In this document: piece after piece, positions 46,801-55,347 of the stretch | Numbering within the stretch: the first letter of the stretch is position 1 | Layout of the letters: each line of letters opens with the position of its first letter | Assembly: GCA_900316415.1 (NCBI GenBank) | Contig: ONCV01000004.1 | Span: forward strand, 62,001-126,000 | DNA: 64,000 nucleotides | Source: an uncultured Eubacteriales bacterium | GTDB taxonomy: Bacteria > Bacillota > Clostridia > Christensenellales > Aristaeellaceae | Reading direction: 5' to 3' | The notes under the pieces: generated by a model | What the model was told of the DNA's origin: nothing | Databases searched by the model: none | What the model saw: the letters and a program-made list of their open reading frames with translations, nothing else | Translations under genes and position numbers: made by a program

Positions 46801-49800
46801 ATTATGGCCAGTTTAGGCGTGACGATTCCAAGTAATACGGTCGCGGTACTGAACGATAATTCAGTACCGGGAATCTTCGTGAACAACGGCAATGAGTTTG
46901 AATTCGTAACCACGACGTATCCCGAGGAAGGTATTGCCTACGACCTGTATGACCTTGGTTCACATAAATACCTGCCCTATGGACTTGTGATCAAAGGCTC
47001 TTCCGCCATTATAGAGAAAGACGATGGAATCTATACCTATGCTATTGTGAATGACACGGCGGAGATCACAGGTCTGGTAGACGCAGAACATTTTGATCCT
47101 GAAGCAGATCCGGACAAGTACATTATTCCCGTAAGCACAACTCTGGATGGTAAGGAATATCCGGTTGTCGCGATTCAGCAGGAGGCTTTCAAAGACGAGA
47201 CGCGAATCAAAACTCTCGCATTTGCGGATGGCGAGACGGCTCTTCGACTTAATCTCAACTCGCTGTCCGATATACCGAACGTGACCAGCATTACAGGCGA
47301 TCGACAGGTTCAATTCAGCACGATCGGTACAGTCATTTGCAACGATGAAAAACTGGAAAATCTCAAGCTGAACATTGACGGCAGACTGACAACTACCGAG
47401 ACGTATATCCAAAGCAACGCCTCTCTGGAGACGGTGGAATTGACCTGCTCGAAACAGAGCATTCTGGGCGTTAATTTTCTGAGTAATTGCAATGCTGTCA
47501 AGACCGTCACCTATCATGGCAGTGCCAATATCATCAACAGCGCGATGCAGCATCTTTCCAGCCTGGAAACGATCGAGATCGACAACGCTAATAAGGCCGC
47601 TGTCTCGATTGGTGACAATGCATTCCGGGAAATGTCCGCACTGAAGAATGTTACAATTACAGGAGCCATCAGCGGCATAGGCTGGTGTGCATTCTACAAT
47701 GACAAAGCACTGGAAAGCTTCATTGTCGGACAGTCCGGATCTTCTCCTGTCAACATCAGCGATTGGGCCTTTGGATATTGCTCTAAGTTGACCGGGTTCA
47801 ATATCGGCAATACACCTGTCAACGGCATCGGTTCCCGCGCATTCAGCGGGAATACAGCTCTGAGGGAATTCATTGCTGGAACTTATGAGAATGCTTCCAT
47901 CAGTATCGGGAGTAATGCTTTTGACTACACCCCCGCACTTGAGACATTCTCTCTGGGTGAAACCAGGATTAAATCCTTTGGAAACAACGCCTTCGACAAC
48001 TCGGCCCTGAAGGGAGAATTCACCTTCCAGACCGACAATGCCACCATTGGCAGCCGCGCTTTCTTTCACATGGTAAACCTCACCGGGCTGACCTTCGACG
48101 GCGACATTGATACGATCACTGACAGTGCCTTTGGCTCCTGGTGGGGTGAAAACGACCAGAACCCCTTACTGACAAAGATCATCATCACCGGCAAGACCGG
48201 CACGGTGGAGAAAAGTGCTTACTACGGTTTGCCTAAGCTGGCGGCCGCAGTATTCCAGAAAGGTGTAAACACCTTCGGTACTGAGGTGTTCGGCGGAGGA
48301 ACAATGGAACCCGCCACAGCACCGAAGACATTTGTCTATGTTGGTAACAATGGCGGGACCACTTCGCTGAACGAGTACATTGTCTGGGCGGATCGAAGCA
48401 ATACGGTGCACATGTACTTCAACATGCCCAGCAGCAAAGTCATCGACGAGAATGGCGCGCTACCGAACCATGTCACGGCATACTTCACAGACGGCATTCT
48501 TTCCGACATTTATATCAATCCGGACTATGCAGGTGAAGATTCCGACGGAACCGAGTCGATGCCATTCGCTTCCATCGAGGCTGCCCTGAACTATGTTGAT
48601 GATATCACTGAAATCAAGGCACAGCTAAGAGCGGACGCGTCCGCCGCCGGCGTAGGAAGCCTGAACCTGCCATTTAACGGTGGGGCTGCCAGCGACGGCT
48701 TCACTTTGCACATCACCTCCACCGATACCACTGAAGTGGAGATTCCAGCTGGACTGCTGGAGGACAATGAGTTCCTCGAGGGGATCGTCTTCGAGAACGG
48801 TGCGGCTGCCCAGATCAAAATTGCGGCTGGCGCGCTGAAGAACTGCGCAGCGCTTGAGCGCGTCGAGGTGAAGAACAGCGATGCCAAGGTGCTGATTGGC
48901 AAAGCGGCTTTTGAGGGCTGCCCGAAGCTGAACTCCGTCTGCGAGGCAGAGCAGACCGTGGAGAGCGACGCTGGTCAGGTGACCCTGGCTAAGGGTGCGG
49001 GAGCCATGATCGGTACTATGCTGGTCAAAGCGTCGGCGAGCGAGAACGCGGAAATCAGCGAGAAGATCGTGAACGATTACGATGAATTCGAATCCCCAGT
49101 CGTGGAGCACTACGATCTGCATCTGGAGAATATCTACGGCGAAGTTGTCACAGGGAAGGCTGCGGATGTAGCCCTTATTACAGACATACCCGCTACAGCC
49201 TGGCATCTGTATATCTACCATCACACAGGCTCTGCTGTCGAATCCTTCAGGATTACCCGAGAGAATTCAACTGCAACGGCTGATAAACTGACAGAGGTTC
49301 GCTTCCATGTGGGCAGCCTCAGTCCTTTTGCGACAGCTTACTGCACGGGTATGACATACCACGATGACATGTTCTGGTACGAGTTGACCCGAGACGAGGA
49401 AGATAAGATTACCGGAGCGGTGATCACCGGGATATATGATGGGACGGCCGAAGATGGAACCGCGGCTTATACCGGAACGACGCTTGAGTTCTCCGGAAAG
49501 ACCAGGGACGACAAGAAATACCCTGTGACCGCTATCCAGACGGAAGCGTTCAAGGGCAATACGACGGTTACTCAAGCGGTGTTCACCAATGAGACTGAGT
49601 TGGGGGTGGGCAAGGACGCTTTCTCCGGCTGCACAGCGCTTGCGAATGTGATTGTCGACGGCAAGCTCTGCTTGGTGGCTGGAGAGCTGTTCGAAAACGC
49701 CCAGACGGTTGCGCTGATTCAGATCCCGGATAGCCTTCCGGAAAATGCGCTGACAGGGGAAAAACTGGAGACCATTTACTTTGGATCAGCTGTCGGGGAA

Positions 49801-52800
49801 GGTGTGGTCTCGGCCATCGCTAATGTACCCAAGGGTAAAAAGGTTTATATCAACGCCAATAAGGAAGATTGCACCGGTGCCGCTAAACTGGATGAGCTGC
49901 TCACGGAGAAGGAGGGCGACACGCCAGAGGTGTTCTACCTGAACAGCACCGAACCGAAGGGCGACCTGTACATCGCCGGCACGCCCGTAATCCCTGTGGT
50001 TAAGGATGAAACGACGGGCGAGGTTACCAGCGGTCCGGACGGCAGCAGGACAGCCCCCTTCAACACGTTCGCCCAGTTGTCTGAGTTTATGGGCGGCAAG
50101 GGCGGCAAGGAGGACGCGGCGGAAGAGGTGCTCGCGCCTGAGATCGCTTCCAAGCTTCAGCCGATTCTTACAACCGCAAAGGTTACACATACGATTCCGA
50201 AAGAATTTAAAAAGACGCTGACCGGCAGCTATACCGTGTATGTGCTCAATCCTGTCGAAATCACGGAAGCGGAGGAATGGAATAGCGCCGAAGATGATCC
50301 CATTGTTCTGAATCGTGACCCGGGCAATCGTGGACTAATGGTGTCTAACTCCGGCTCCCTGACGCTGAAGAACGTGGTGCTGGACGGTGGCAGCGAAGCT
50401 GGCCTGTCCGCGTCTGCGTCCATCATCTATTCCACCGGTATTCTGAACATTCAAGACGGCACCGTGTTGCGCAACAACTACAAGAGTGACAATCCTTGGA
50501 ACGGCAGTGAGTACACGGGAGGCGGCGCCATCTACGCCAAAGGCACGGTCAATATGACCGGCGGCGAGATAAGCGGCAATCGCAGCAACTATGGCGGCGG
50601 CGTGCATATCAGTGGCGGCACCTTCAACATGAGCGGTGGTACCATTACCGAAAACGTGGCGAACTACGGTGAACGAGCTGCCTGTGGCGGCGGCGTGCTG
50701 ATCACCTGCAACGGTACCATGAACCTGTCCGGCGCCGCTGTGGTCAGCAAGAATATCAGCGCCGACGTCGGCGGCGGTATCATGGCCGGCGCGTCGTATG
50801 CCGCGAACAACAGCGATCGCGGCAGGTTGGAGATGAGCGGCGGTACTGTTAATGAAAATGAATCCGCCAGAGAAGGCGGTGGCATTTACATCCAGGGTGG
50901 CAATGCCAGCCACATGACCGCCGGACATATCACCAATAACACTTCCAACGGCGGAGAGTTCGGCGGTGGAGGCATCTATGTCAACGGCAGGCGCTCCGGA
51001 CAGTCCGGCACGGGCAACGGCACGCTGTATCTGACCGATGTGTTGATTACCGACAATACCGCCAGTGAAGGCGGCGGTATCGCGGCCTGCGAGACGTCCG
51101 GTACCTCTGTTTATATGGGCAACGGTGCGGCCATTTACGGAAACAGCAAGTATGACTTGCACTTCTTCATGCGGCAGACTGGTATCGGCGCAAAGGCTAC
51201 TGTCTCTGAGTACATGATGAATGGTTCGAAGTACAACTGGGCTAGATCCGACGGCGAACCCATTGAAGAGGGTGATCTGTCAGCTATGGATGCCGGCGGC
51301 GGCAACATCAATCTGACCAGCAGCCCCGACAATACCTTCGTGAACGCGGCGGTTATCATCACCGGAAATAACGCTCAGACCAAGGGTGGCGGTATCGGTT
51401 CCAACGGCACCGTGATCATCGGCGATAAGCCCAGCCCCGTCGAAGTGACCTGGCAGCCCGAGGTTAGCAAGGTGCTGCACAACCGCGATATGAAGGAAGG
51501 CGAAAGCTTCACTTTCAAGGTTTACGAGGAGAAGGCGGGCACCTTCGGTTGGTTCGGCATATGGCCTGAGTACTATCCCTACAAAGTTGTGGCTACAGGA
51601 ACGGCCACTGGCGGTAAGGATGGTGAGCAAGCCAAGATTATACTGGACAATGATCCGTTCAAGTGGACAGTATCCTTTAATGATTCCGGAACCAATCACC
51701 TGGGAACCACATATACTTACATTTTCATGGAAGATGTTCCAGAAAACAACGATGAGGTTCTCTATGGCTCTTACTATGTAGCGGTGACCATCAAGTTCGT
51801 TATTTCTAGAGAGGATCCCGCCCGGATCATTGCCAAGGTATCAAGAGCGGAGAAGGGGAGAATCGTTGAGCCTGCAGGAGATGATGACCGTGTTATGCCA
51901 GCATCCTGGATGGAACATGATGGTGCGGTTTACGATTTTGCGGATTTTATCCGCGTGACTGGAGGGTATAAACGTACAAAAGTGGCGTATCCTGGCAATG
52001 CAGTAATCGACAACTACGCCACCGAAACATCTGTTACAGCAGACAAGACGTGGCTGAATTACGATGGGAGTAACAAACCGACAGAAGGAACGAAGGTAAC
52101 TTTCCGTCTGTTGGCGGATAATAATCGGGCAAAGGATAAGGATGGAAATCTCATTGCAGATATTACGCTTGATGGTGTGAAGGACAGCAATGGAGAAACT
52201 GAGGTCTGGAAGGCCTTGTGGAAGAATCTGCCCGCATATCGCAAAAATGCAGATGGTGAGTATTATCACTCAGACACCAGTGGGGATGACTATGAGCGCA
52301 TTGAGTATACGGTAAAAGAGATTAATGTGACATTACCGGAAGACAGCTATGCTGTCTACACATCTGACATTCCTGAAGAAGGTGTGAAGGCATCCTCGAC
52401 AGCACCGGCGAAGATCCTGAACAAGCAGGAGACCGGGGATCTGACCATCAGTAAGAAAGTCATTACGCCAGTACCGGCGGAAGAGAATAAGGAGTTTACC
52501 TTCCGGATTGAGTTGACGGACAAGAAGATCAGTCATACCTTTGAGACGGATCAGGAGGGAATATCCGTTCCGTTCACGGGCGGCGTGGCGGAAATCAAGG
52601 TGAAGGGCGGAGAGAGCCTGACAGTGATCGGCCTGCCCCAGGGTGTCGGCTATACGGTGATCGAGGCAGTTGATCCTGACTTTACTCCGGATGCAGAAAG
52701 CAGGAGCGGTCAGATCAGCGCGGAGGTCAACACAGCCGCATTCACCAACACCCGGAAGACGGCGGATGTTCAGGTCACGAAGGCGTTCAGCGGAATCAAC

Positions 52801-54477
52801 GAGTTGCCGGAGACCTTCCGGATCACCAACGATTATAATGATGATGTGTTCACTGTGGAGAACGCGGAAGGCAGCGGAACCGCGGAAGAACCCTATGTCT
52901 GGACGATCTCCGATGTGCCTGCGGGTACGGTGGTAACCTTTACGGAGAGCGGCCTGCTGGCGGATCACTATACGGTGACCGTGAACGGACAGGCGGTGGC
53001 GGAGAATCAGGCGACGGCGGCCGCGACGAGCACGGCGGGAACCATTGCGACGGCCGGGTTTGTCAATGAATATACTTATTATTCGTTTGGCGGAATCACC
53101 TTCGAAGGAAAGAAGCGGATTACAGGACGGGAGATGACCGGAGAGGACGTTTTCGAATTCCAGATCACGGAGGTGACTCCGGCGGAGAAAACGGAAGCTT
53201 CGGCGGAACCCGGAAAGACCTGGATCGCGAAGAACGACGCCACCGGAAAGATCCATTATCCGACGATCAATTACACGGAAGCGGATCTGGGCGAGCATGT
53301 GTACACGATCCGCGAGGTGAGCGAAGCCCGCGGCGGCATCGGAACCGACGAAACGGTGTATACCGTGAAGGTGACCGTGACGGACAACGGCGACGGAACG
53401 CTGAAGGTTACCGTCGGGGAAGGTGACCAGCCCACTGAACTGGATTTCGTGAACCCCTATGCGGCCAGCGGAAGCATCACCTTCGAAGGAAAGAAGCGGA
53501 TCGCGGGACGGGAGATGACCGGAGAGGATGTCTTCGAATTCCAGATCACGGAGGTGACTCCGGCGGAGGAAACCGAAGGCGAAGCAGCGGCTGAAGCCAA
53601 GGCGGAACCCGGAAAGACTTGGATCGCGAAGAACGACGCAGCCGGAAAGATCCATTATCCGACGATCAGCTACACGGAAGCGGATCTGGGCGAGCATGTG
53701 TACACGATCCGCGAGGTGAGCGAAGCCCGCGGCGGCGTCGGAACCGATGAAACGGTGTATACCGTGAAGGTGACCGTGACGGACAACGGCGACGGAACGC
53801 TGAAAGTTACCTGCGGGGAAGGCGACGGGCCGGACGAGCTGAACTTCGTGAACCCCTATACGGAAGGCAAGGGCAGACTGACCATCGAAAAGGTGTTCGA
53901 TATTCAGGAGAAGCCCGCTCCCGCAACACCGGAAGTGACGCCCACTCCCACGCCGACACCGACACCGACACCTACCCCCACGCCCACGCCCACTCCGACG
54001 CCTGCGCCCACTCCCACGCCGACGCCGACTCCGGAACCGGAGGTAACGCCGGAGCCGGAAGAGATTCCGGTAACCAGCGTCAGCGTGCGGAAGATATGGG
54101 ATGACGATCACAATGCCGCCGGCATCCGGCCCGATCATGTTACGATCACGCTGAACAACGGCATGAGCGTGACGCTGAATGAACGGAACGGCTGGCAGGC
54201 GACCATTACCGATCTGCCCCTCATGGTTGGCGGAATCCCCATGATGTACTTCTGGACGGAGCATGATGTGCCCGGATACATCAAGACGGGCGTGACCGTG
54301 GTCGGCGGGACGACCGTGTTTACCAACGGCCTGGCCACCTACCGGGAGACGGTTCCGCCGGAGGGCAAGCCCGTTCCGACACGCAAGCGCGGGGAAAACT
54401 ACCTCATCATTGAGGACTACGGAACGCCGCTGGGCGTGGATGTGGCCATCAATCATGTGGGAGACTGCTTCGATTAA
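43870..54477 (+). CDS. Giant secreted LRR / beta-helix / Cna-isopeptide surface protein, 3535 aa
   Basis: Paralogue of the preceding giant. Layout (residues): signal peptide 1-30 (SVPVYA, then AE); acidic region 35-310; small module 310-405; acidic spacer; head module 476-777 closely matching the first giant (ADHFEESGDGYT, FFDISF, ETTGSGENPEGVSFSADSF); LRR_5 units, less regular, about 1070-1490 and 1840-1980; a Gly-rich parallel beta-helix about 2150-2525 (repeated MSGGTI..N, GGGI); pilin-isopeptide, Cna-B and SpaA domains 2525-3070 in the same order as in the first giant; two near-identical domains 3070-3337; Thr-Pro stalk 3356-3398; final Cna-B; tail 3509-3535. No C-terminal LPXTG or membrane helix. 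GAGGAGC precedes the ATG. Likely a surface or matrix adhesin; this is inference from domains. Confidence 0.93.
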   Translation: MSKTKRFLAVLCTVAMLFSNVVPVSVPVYAAETESDPEYSNLIAKIGEEQVSDALDETEENKTPETLPEKTSQETESDGEVADDSADTASMPSDAVEPEEEDVQASAQTEDDEADYSSESNQMETREETLTSETVETEEKEDSPAEEGGGKHPAASEPETPADPDENASRNTYESDGMDNRNDDDTGSSDQPVASETQTDNEPGAAPKETNKSDEDTNPESEKESEHAGGEKEDHPSAQDGVEEGAQENDGTSPETEKPSEEQPTDVPTEEIPADSVTDTPPAEPSENPENPAPAEPVEEPEEETPAEEKKIREISVGDRETITADDDFVLQFTVPFDEEYALKASSRKSFALSIARNDEQAKEYDAEREENEYILSIELKDGKYEVFAASGNDEIEIEILKKAKQEAPKTNPEADESAEEPESEDEDAPAEEGKPEKAADGEDADVTASETADENAESLMPEDGEATEPAEEEDAPVSYLEADHFEESGDGYTILVYFDDHVFPEGTVMNVQEIRQGMDGYSNLVRGAEEAVTDDWTKTGSYQRFFDISFVNGEERIQPEESAVEVLILLDDVASIAPEEDIHVLHFDDQFNAEPVNAETTGSGENPEGVSFSADSFSTYAVTTTVSITKQIRAYGRNYYVTVEYGESADIPKDAKLIATEIGENDERYPLLQEKAAKALDADSVEFPGLYEISIVDKNDQTHRYQPSTDVKVSIRAGENLDAENLQVIHFEGTAEGTVNAGVTPEIIEETSVQNKTVTFHTDGFSIFGLAYTVDFHYNGIDYSIPGESQILLSELIEQLQIMNGDALLDVKDVERVEFTDEHLVTVQQVSGLITYNGHENMDAGEKDFLLTSEAPFNSNETLTIWLINGEPIVVGVTDAQYYYVHLKGRDTMTMQQMLGSYFKSDFAFYYPDPDSINVSGDLLNLSNLNSIPYSTGGSIWIYDWDDNVRDWVYNVILEQDYVYEVTKTEKITLSDIMASLGVTIPSNTVAVLNDNSVPGIFVNNGNEFEFVTTTYPEEGIAYDLYDLGSHKYLPYGLVIKGSSAIIEKDDGIYTYAIVNDTAEITGLVDAEHFDPEADPDKYIIPVSTTLDGKEYPVVAIQQEAFKDETRIKTLAFADGETALRLNLNSLSDIPNVTSITGDRQVQFSTIGTVICNDEKLENLKLNIDGRLTTTETYIQSNASLETVELTCSKQSILGVNFLSNCNAVKTVTYHGSANIINSAMQHLSSLETIEIDNANKAAVSIGDNAFREMSALKNVTITGAISGIGWCAFYNDKALESFIVGQSGSSPVNISDWAFGYCSKLTGFNIGNTPVNGIGSRAFSGNTALREFIAGTYENASISIGSNAFDYTPALETFSLGETRIKSFGNNAFDNSALKGEFTFQTDNATIGSRAFFHMVNLTGLTFDGDIDTITDSAFGSWWGENDQNPLLTKIIITGKTGTVEKSAYYGLPKLAAAVFQKGVNTFGTEVFGGGTMEPATAPKTFVYVGNNGGTTSLNEYIVWADRSNTVHMYFNMPSSKVIDENGALPNHVTAYFTDGILSDIYINPDYAGEDSDGTESMPFASIEAALNYVDDITEIKAQLRADASAAGVGSLNLPFNGGAASDGFTLHITSTDTTEVEIPAGLLEDNEFLEGIVFENGAAAQIKIAAGALKNCAALERVEVKNSDAKVLIGKAAFEGCPKLNSVCEAEQTVESDAGQVTLAKGAGAMIGTMLVKASASENAEISEKIVNDYDEFESPVVEHYDLHLENIYGEVVTGKAADVALITDIPATAWHLYIYHHTGSAVESFRITRENSTATADKLTEVRFHVGSLSPFATAYCTGMTYHDDMFWYELTRDEEDKITGAVITGIYDGTAEDGTAAYTGTTLEFSGKTRDDKKYPVTAIQTEAFKGNTTVTQAVFTNETELGVGKDAFSGCTALANVIVDGKLCLVAGELFENAQTVALIQIPDSLPENALTGEKLETIYFGSAVGEGVVSAIANVPKGKKVYINANKEDCTGAAKLDELLTEKEGDTPEVFYLNSTEPKGDLYIAGTPVIPVVKDETTGEVTSGPDGSRTAPFNTFAQLSEFMGGKGGKEDAAEEVLAPEIASKLQPILTTAKVTHTIPKEFKKTLTGSYTVYVLNPVEITEAEEWNSAEDDPIVLNRDPGNRGLMVSNSGSLTLKNVVLDGGSEAGLSASASIIYSTGILNIQDGTVLRNNYKSDNPWNGSEYTGGGAIYAKGTVNMTGGEISGNRSNYGGGVHISGGTFNMSGGTITENVANYGERAACGGGVLITCNGTMNLSGAAVVSKNISADVGGGIMAGASYAANNSDRGRLEMSGGTVNENESAREGGGIYIQGGNASHMTAGHITNNTSNGGEFGGGGIYVNGRRSGQSGTGNGTLYLTDVLITDNTASEGGGIAACETSGTSVYMGNGAAIYGNSKYDLHFFMRQTGIGAKATVSEYMMNGSKYNWARSDGEPIEEGDLSAMDAGGGNINLTSSPDNTFVNAAVIITGNNAQTKGGGIGSNGTVIIGDKPSPVEVTWQPEVSKVLHNRDMKEGESFTFKVYEEKAGTFGWFGIWPEYYPYKVVATGTATGGKDGEQAKIILDNDPFKWTVSFNDSGTNHLGTTYTYIFMEDVPENNDEVLYGSYYVAVTIKFVISREDPARIIAKVSRAEKGRIVEPAGDDDRVMPASWMEHDGAVYDFADFIRVTGGYKRTKVAYPGNAVIDNYATETSVTADKTWLNYDGSNKPTEGTKVTFRLLADNNRAKDKDGNLIADITLDGVKDSNGETEVWKALWKNLPAYRKNADGEYYHSDTSGDDYERIEYTVKEINVTLPEDSYAVYTSDIPEEGVKASSTAPAKILNKQETGDLTISKKVITPVPAEENKEFTFRIELTDKKISHTFETDQEGISVPFTGGVAEIKVKGGESLTVIGLPQGVGYTVIEAVDPDFTPDAESRSGQISAEVNTAAFTNTRKTADVQVTKAFSGINELPETFRITNDYNDDVFTVENAEGSGTAEEPYVWTISDVPAGTVVTFTESGLLADHYTVTVNGQAVAENQATAAATSTAGTIATAGFVNEYTYYSFGGITFEGKKRITGREMTGEDVFEFQITEVTPAEKTEASAEPGKTWIAKNDATGKIHYPTINYTEADLGEHVYTIREVSEARGGIGTDETVYTVKVTVTDNGDGTLKVTVGEGDQPTELDFVNPYAASGSITFEGKKRIAGREMTGEDVFEFQITEVTPAEETEGEAAAEAKAEPGKTWIAKNDAAGKIHYPTISYTEADLGEHVYTIREVSEARGGVGTDETVYTVKVTVTDNGDGTLKVTCGEGDGPDELNFVNPYTEGKGRLTIEKVFDIQEKPAPATPEVTPTPTPTPTPTPTPTPTPTPTPAPTPTPTPTPEPEVTPEPEEIPVTSVSVRKIWDDDHNAAGIRPDHVTITLNNGMSVTLNERNGWQATITDLPLMVGGIPMMYFWTEHDVPGYIKTGVTVVGGTTVFTNGLATYRETVPPEGKPVPTRKRGENYLIIEDYGTPLGVDVAINHVGDCFD
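50320..51440 (+). repeat. Parallel beta-helix repeat region in the 3535-aa protein
   Basis: The translation shows about ten irregular units with GG(G)I/V, an aliphatic strand, MSGG or LTD, and N at turns (GGEISGN, GGTITEN, GGTVNEN, HITNNT, VLITDNT). This is typical of right-handed beta-helix surface proteins. Confidence 0.75.
53083..53880 (+). repeat. Tandem near-identical domain duplication (about 390-410 nt each)
   Basis: Copy 1 (about 53083-53463) and copy 2 (about 53467-53871) share long identical DNA stretches, such as the segment encoding EADLGEHVYTIREVSEARGG and that for KVTVTDNGDGTLKVT. Copy 2 has a short Ala/Glu-rich insertion (EGEAAAEAKAE). Identity at synonymous sites points to recent duplication or gene conversion. 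Confidence 0.9.
53935..54062 (+). repeat. Thr-Pro dipeptide repeat stalk
   Basis: About 40 codons alternate Thr and Pro (some Ala, Glu), encoded by degenerate ACN CCN hexamers. The first giant has the same element at 42958-43065, and mreC has a related one. Confidence 0.9.
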
Positions 54478-54497
54478 ATCAACGGACACTATTCGGA

Positions 54498-54529
54498 TCA
54501 CCGCCTCTCCCGGCCGGGGGAGGCGGTGA
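54498..54529 (+). terminator. 14-bp hairpin after the second giant gene
   Basis: Arms 54498-54511 and 54516-54529 pair with one wobble around a GGCC loop. There is no T run. It shares the core CCGCCTCTCCCGG with the hairpin after the first giant. Confidence 0.65.
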
Positions 54530-54573
54530 ATTCCGTATGAGATGAATGAACCGGGGGAAGAGGGGCCGGAGCC

Positions 54574-54690
54574 GGCTGTGCAGGGAACGTGCTAACCTGG
54601 CTTCGCAGGGAAAGCGGAAGCCGGCTGCGCAGGGAACGTGTCAACCCGGCAGAGCAGGAAAAAGTGAACACGGCCTGCGCAGAAAAAGTG
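54574..54690 (+). repeat. Five imperfect 24-25-nt tandem repeats before the tRNA promoter
   Basis: Units based on GGCTGCGCAGGGAACGTG begin at 54574, 54599, 54623, 54648 and 54672 (steps of 25, 24, 25, 24 nt), with a 5-7-nt variable spacer. The unit core is 18-19 nt. The last unit ends 9 nt before the -35 of the tRNA operon. No open reading frame with a ribosome site fits the region, which is otherwise empty (54530-54699). Confidence 0.75.
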
Positions 54691-54699
54691 AAAAAGTCC

Positions 54700-54728
54700 T
54701 TGACAAGGGAGGAAAAATCGGTTATATT
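54700..54728 (+). promoter_or_regulatory. Promoter of the tRNA operon
   Basis: TTGACA (54700-54705), 17 nt, TATATT (54723-54728), about 50 nt before the first tRNA. Confidence 0.8.
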
Positions 54729-54780
54729 AGCAAAGCCGCTTGCGAGGGAGGTTCTCCGAGTTGCTTCGGCGGCAGGCTAT

Positions 54781-54856
54781 GGGAGCATAGCTCAGCTGGG
54801 AGAGCACTTGCCTTACAAGCAAGGGGTCACAGGTTCGAGCCCTGTTGTTCCCACCA
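54781..54856 (+). tRNA. tRNA-Val (anticodon TAC), CCA encoded
   Basis: Acceptor GGGAGCA/TGTTCCC, D-arm GCTC/GAGC, anticodon stem CTTGC/GCAAG around CTTACAA, T-arm ACAGG/CCTGT with TTCGAGC, discriminator A, then CCA. Confidence 0.97.
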
Positions 54857-54864
54857 ATCAATTT

Positions 54865-54941
54865 GGCCCGGTAGCTCAGTTGGTTAGAGCGCCAGCCTGT
54901 CACGCTGGAGGTCGAGGGTTCGAGCCCCTTCCGGGTCGCCA
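54865..54941 (+). tRNA. tRNA-Asp (anticodon GTC), CCA encoded
   Basis: Acceptor GGCCCGG/CCGGGTC with one G-T pair, anticodon stem CCAGC/GCTGG with loop CTGTCAC, T-loop TTCGAGC, discriminator G, then CCA. Confidence 0.97.
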
Positions 54942-54944
54942 TAA

Positions 54945-55017
54945 GCCTTGGTAGCTCAGTCGGTAGAGCATGTGACTGAAAATCACAGTGTCGGTGGTTC
55001 GATTCCGCCCCAAGGCA
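54945..55017 (+). tRNA. tRNA-Phe (anticodon GAA)
   Basis: Acceptor GCCTTGG/CCAAGGC, anticodon stem TGTGA/TCACA with loop CTGAAAA, T-loop TTCGATT, discriminator A. CAT follows, so CCA is not encoded and must be added after transcription. Confidence 0.96.
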
Positions 55018-55023
55018 CATTCT

Positions 55024-55099
55024 GCGGTAGTAGCTCAGTTGGTAGAGCGCCACCTTGCCAAGGTGGAGGTCGCGAGTCCGAGCCTCGTCTACCGCTCCA
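55024..55099 (+). tRNA. tRNA-Gly (anticodon GCC), CCA encoded
   Basis: Acceptor GCGGTAG/CTACCGC, anticodon stem CACCT/AGGTG with loop TGCCA inside the TTGCCAA heptamer, T-loop GTCCGAGCC type, discriminator T, then CCA. Confidence 0.96.
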
Positions 55100-55108
55100 T
55101 TTTTTTCC

Positions 55109-55183
55109 GGTGCCATAGCCAAGTGGTAAGGCGAAGGTCTGCAAAACCTTTATTCTCCAGTTCGAATCTGGATGGCACCTCCA
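55109..55183 (+). tRNA. tRNA-Cys (anticodon GCA), CCA encoded
   Basis: Acceptor GGTGCCA/TGGCACC, anticodon stem AAGGT/ACCTT with loop CTGCAAA, T-arm CCAG/CTGG with TTCGAAT, discriminator T, then CCA. Confidence 0.96.
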
Positions 55184-55188
55184 TAAAG

Positions 55189-55224
55189 CCGGGTTTCTGA
55201 GAATCAGGAACCCGGTTTTCTTTT
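55189..55224 (+). terminator. Intrinsic terminator of the tRNA operon
   Basis: A 12-bp stem, CCGGGTTTCTGA (55189-55200) and TCAGGAACCCGG (55204-55215), with one wobble is followed by TTTTCTTTT. Confidence 0.9.
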
Positions 55225-55238
55225 GCGCGGAAAAGTGC

Positions 55239-55244
55239 TATACT
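55239..55244 (+). promoter_or_regulatory. Possible -10 element for deoB
   Basis: TATACT at 55239-55244, with only a weak TTTTCT 17 nt upstream, overlapping the T run of the tRNA terminator. The leader to the deoB ATG would be about 100 nt. Confidence 0.35.
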
Positions 55245-55347
55245 GGTGCAAATCCGCGGAACCGGAGGGAAGGTGCGCGGCGCGGCCGGGTTCGCGGCCG
55301 GGCGGAGCGCCGCGAAACGCTCCGGACAACAGAAGGAGGACGCGGGA

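Noticed and set aside
54781..55183. tRNA cluster as an integration site for the giant-gene region
   Set aside because: No integrase and no duplicated tRNA 3' ends were found by eye at the left border near 24.8-25.2 kb.
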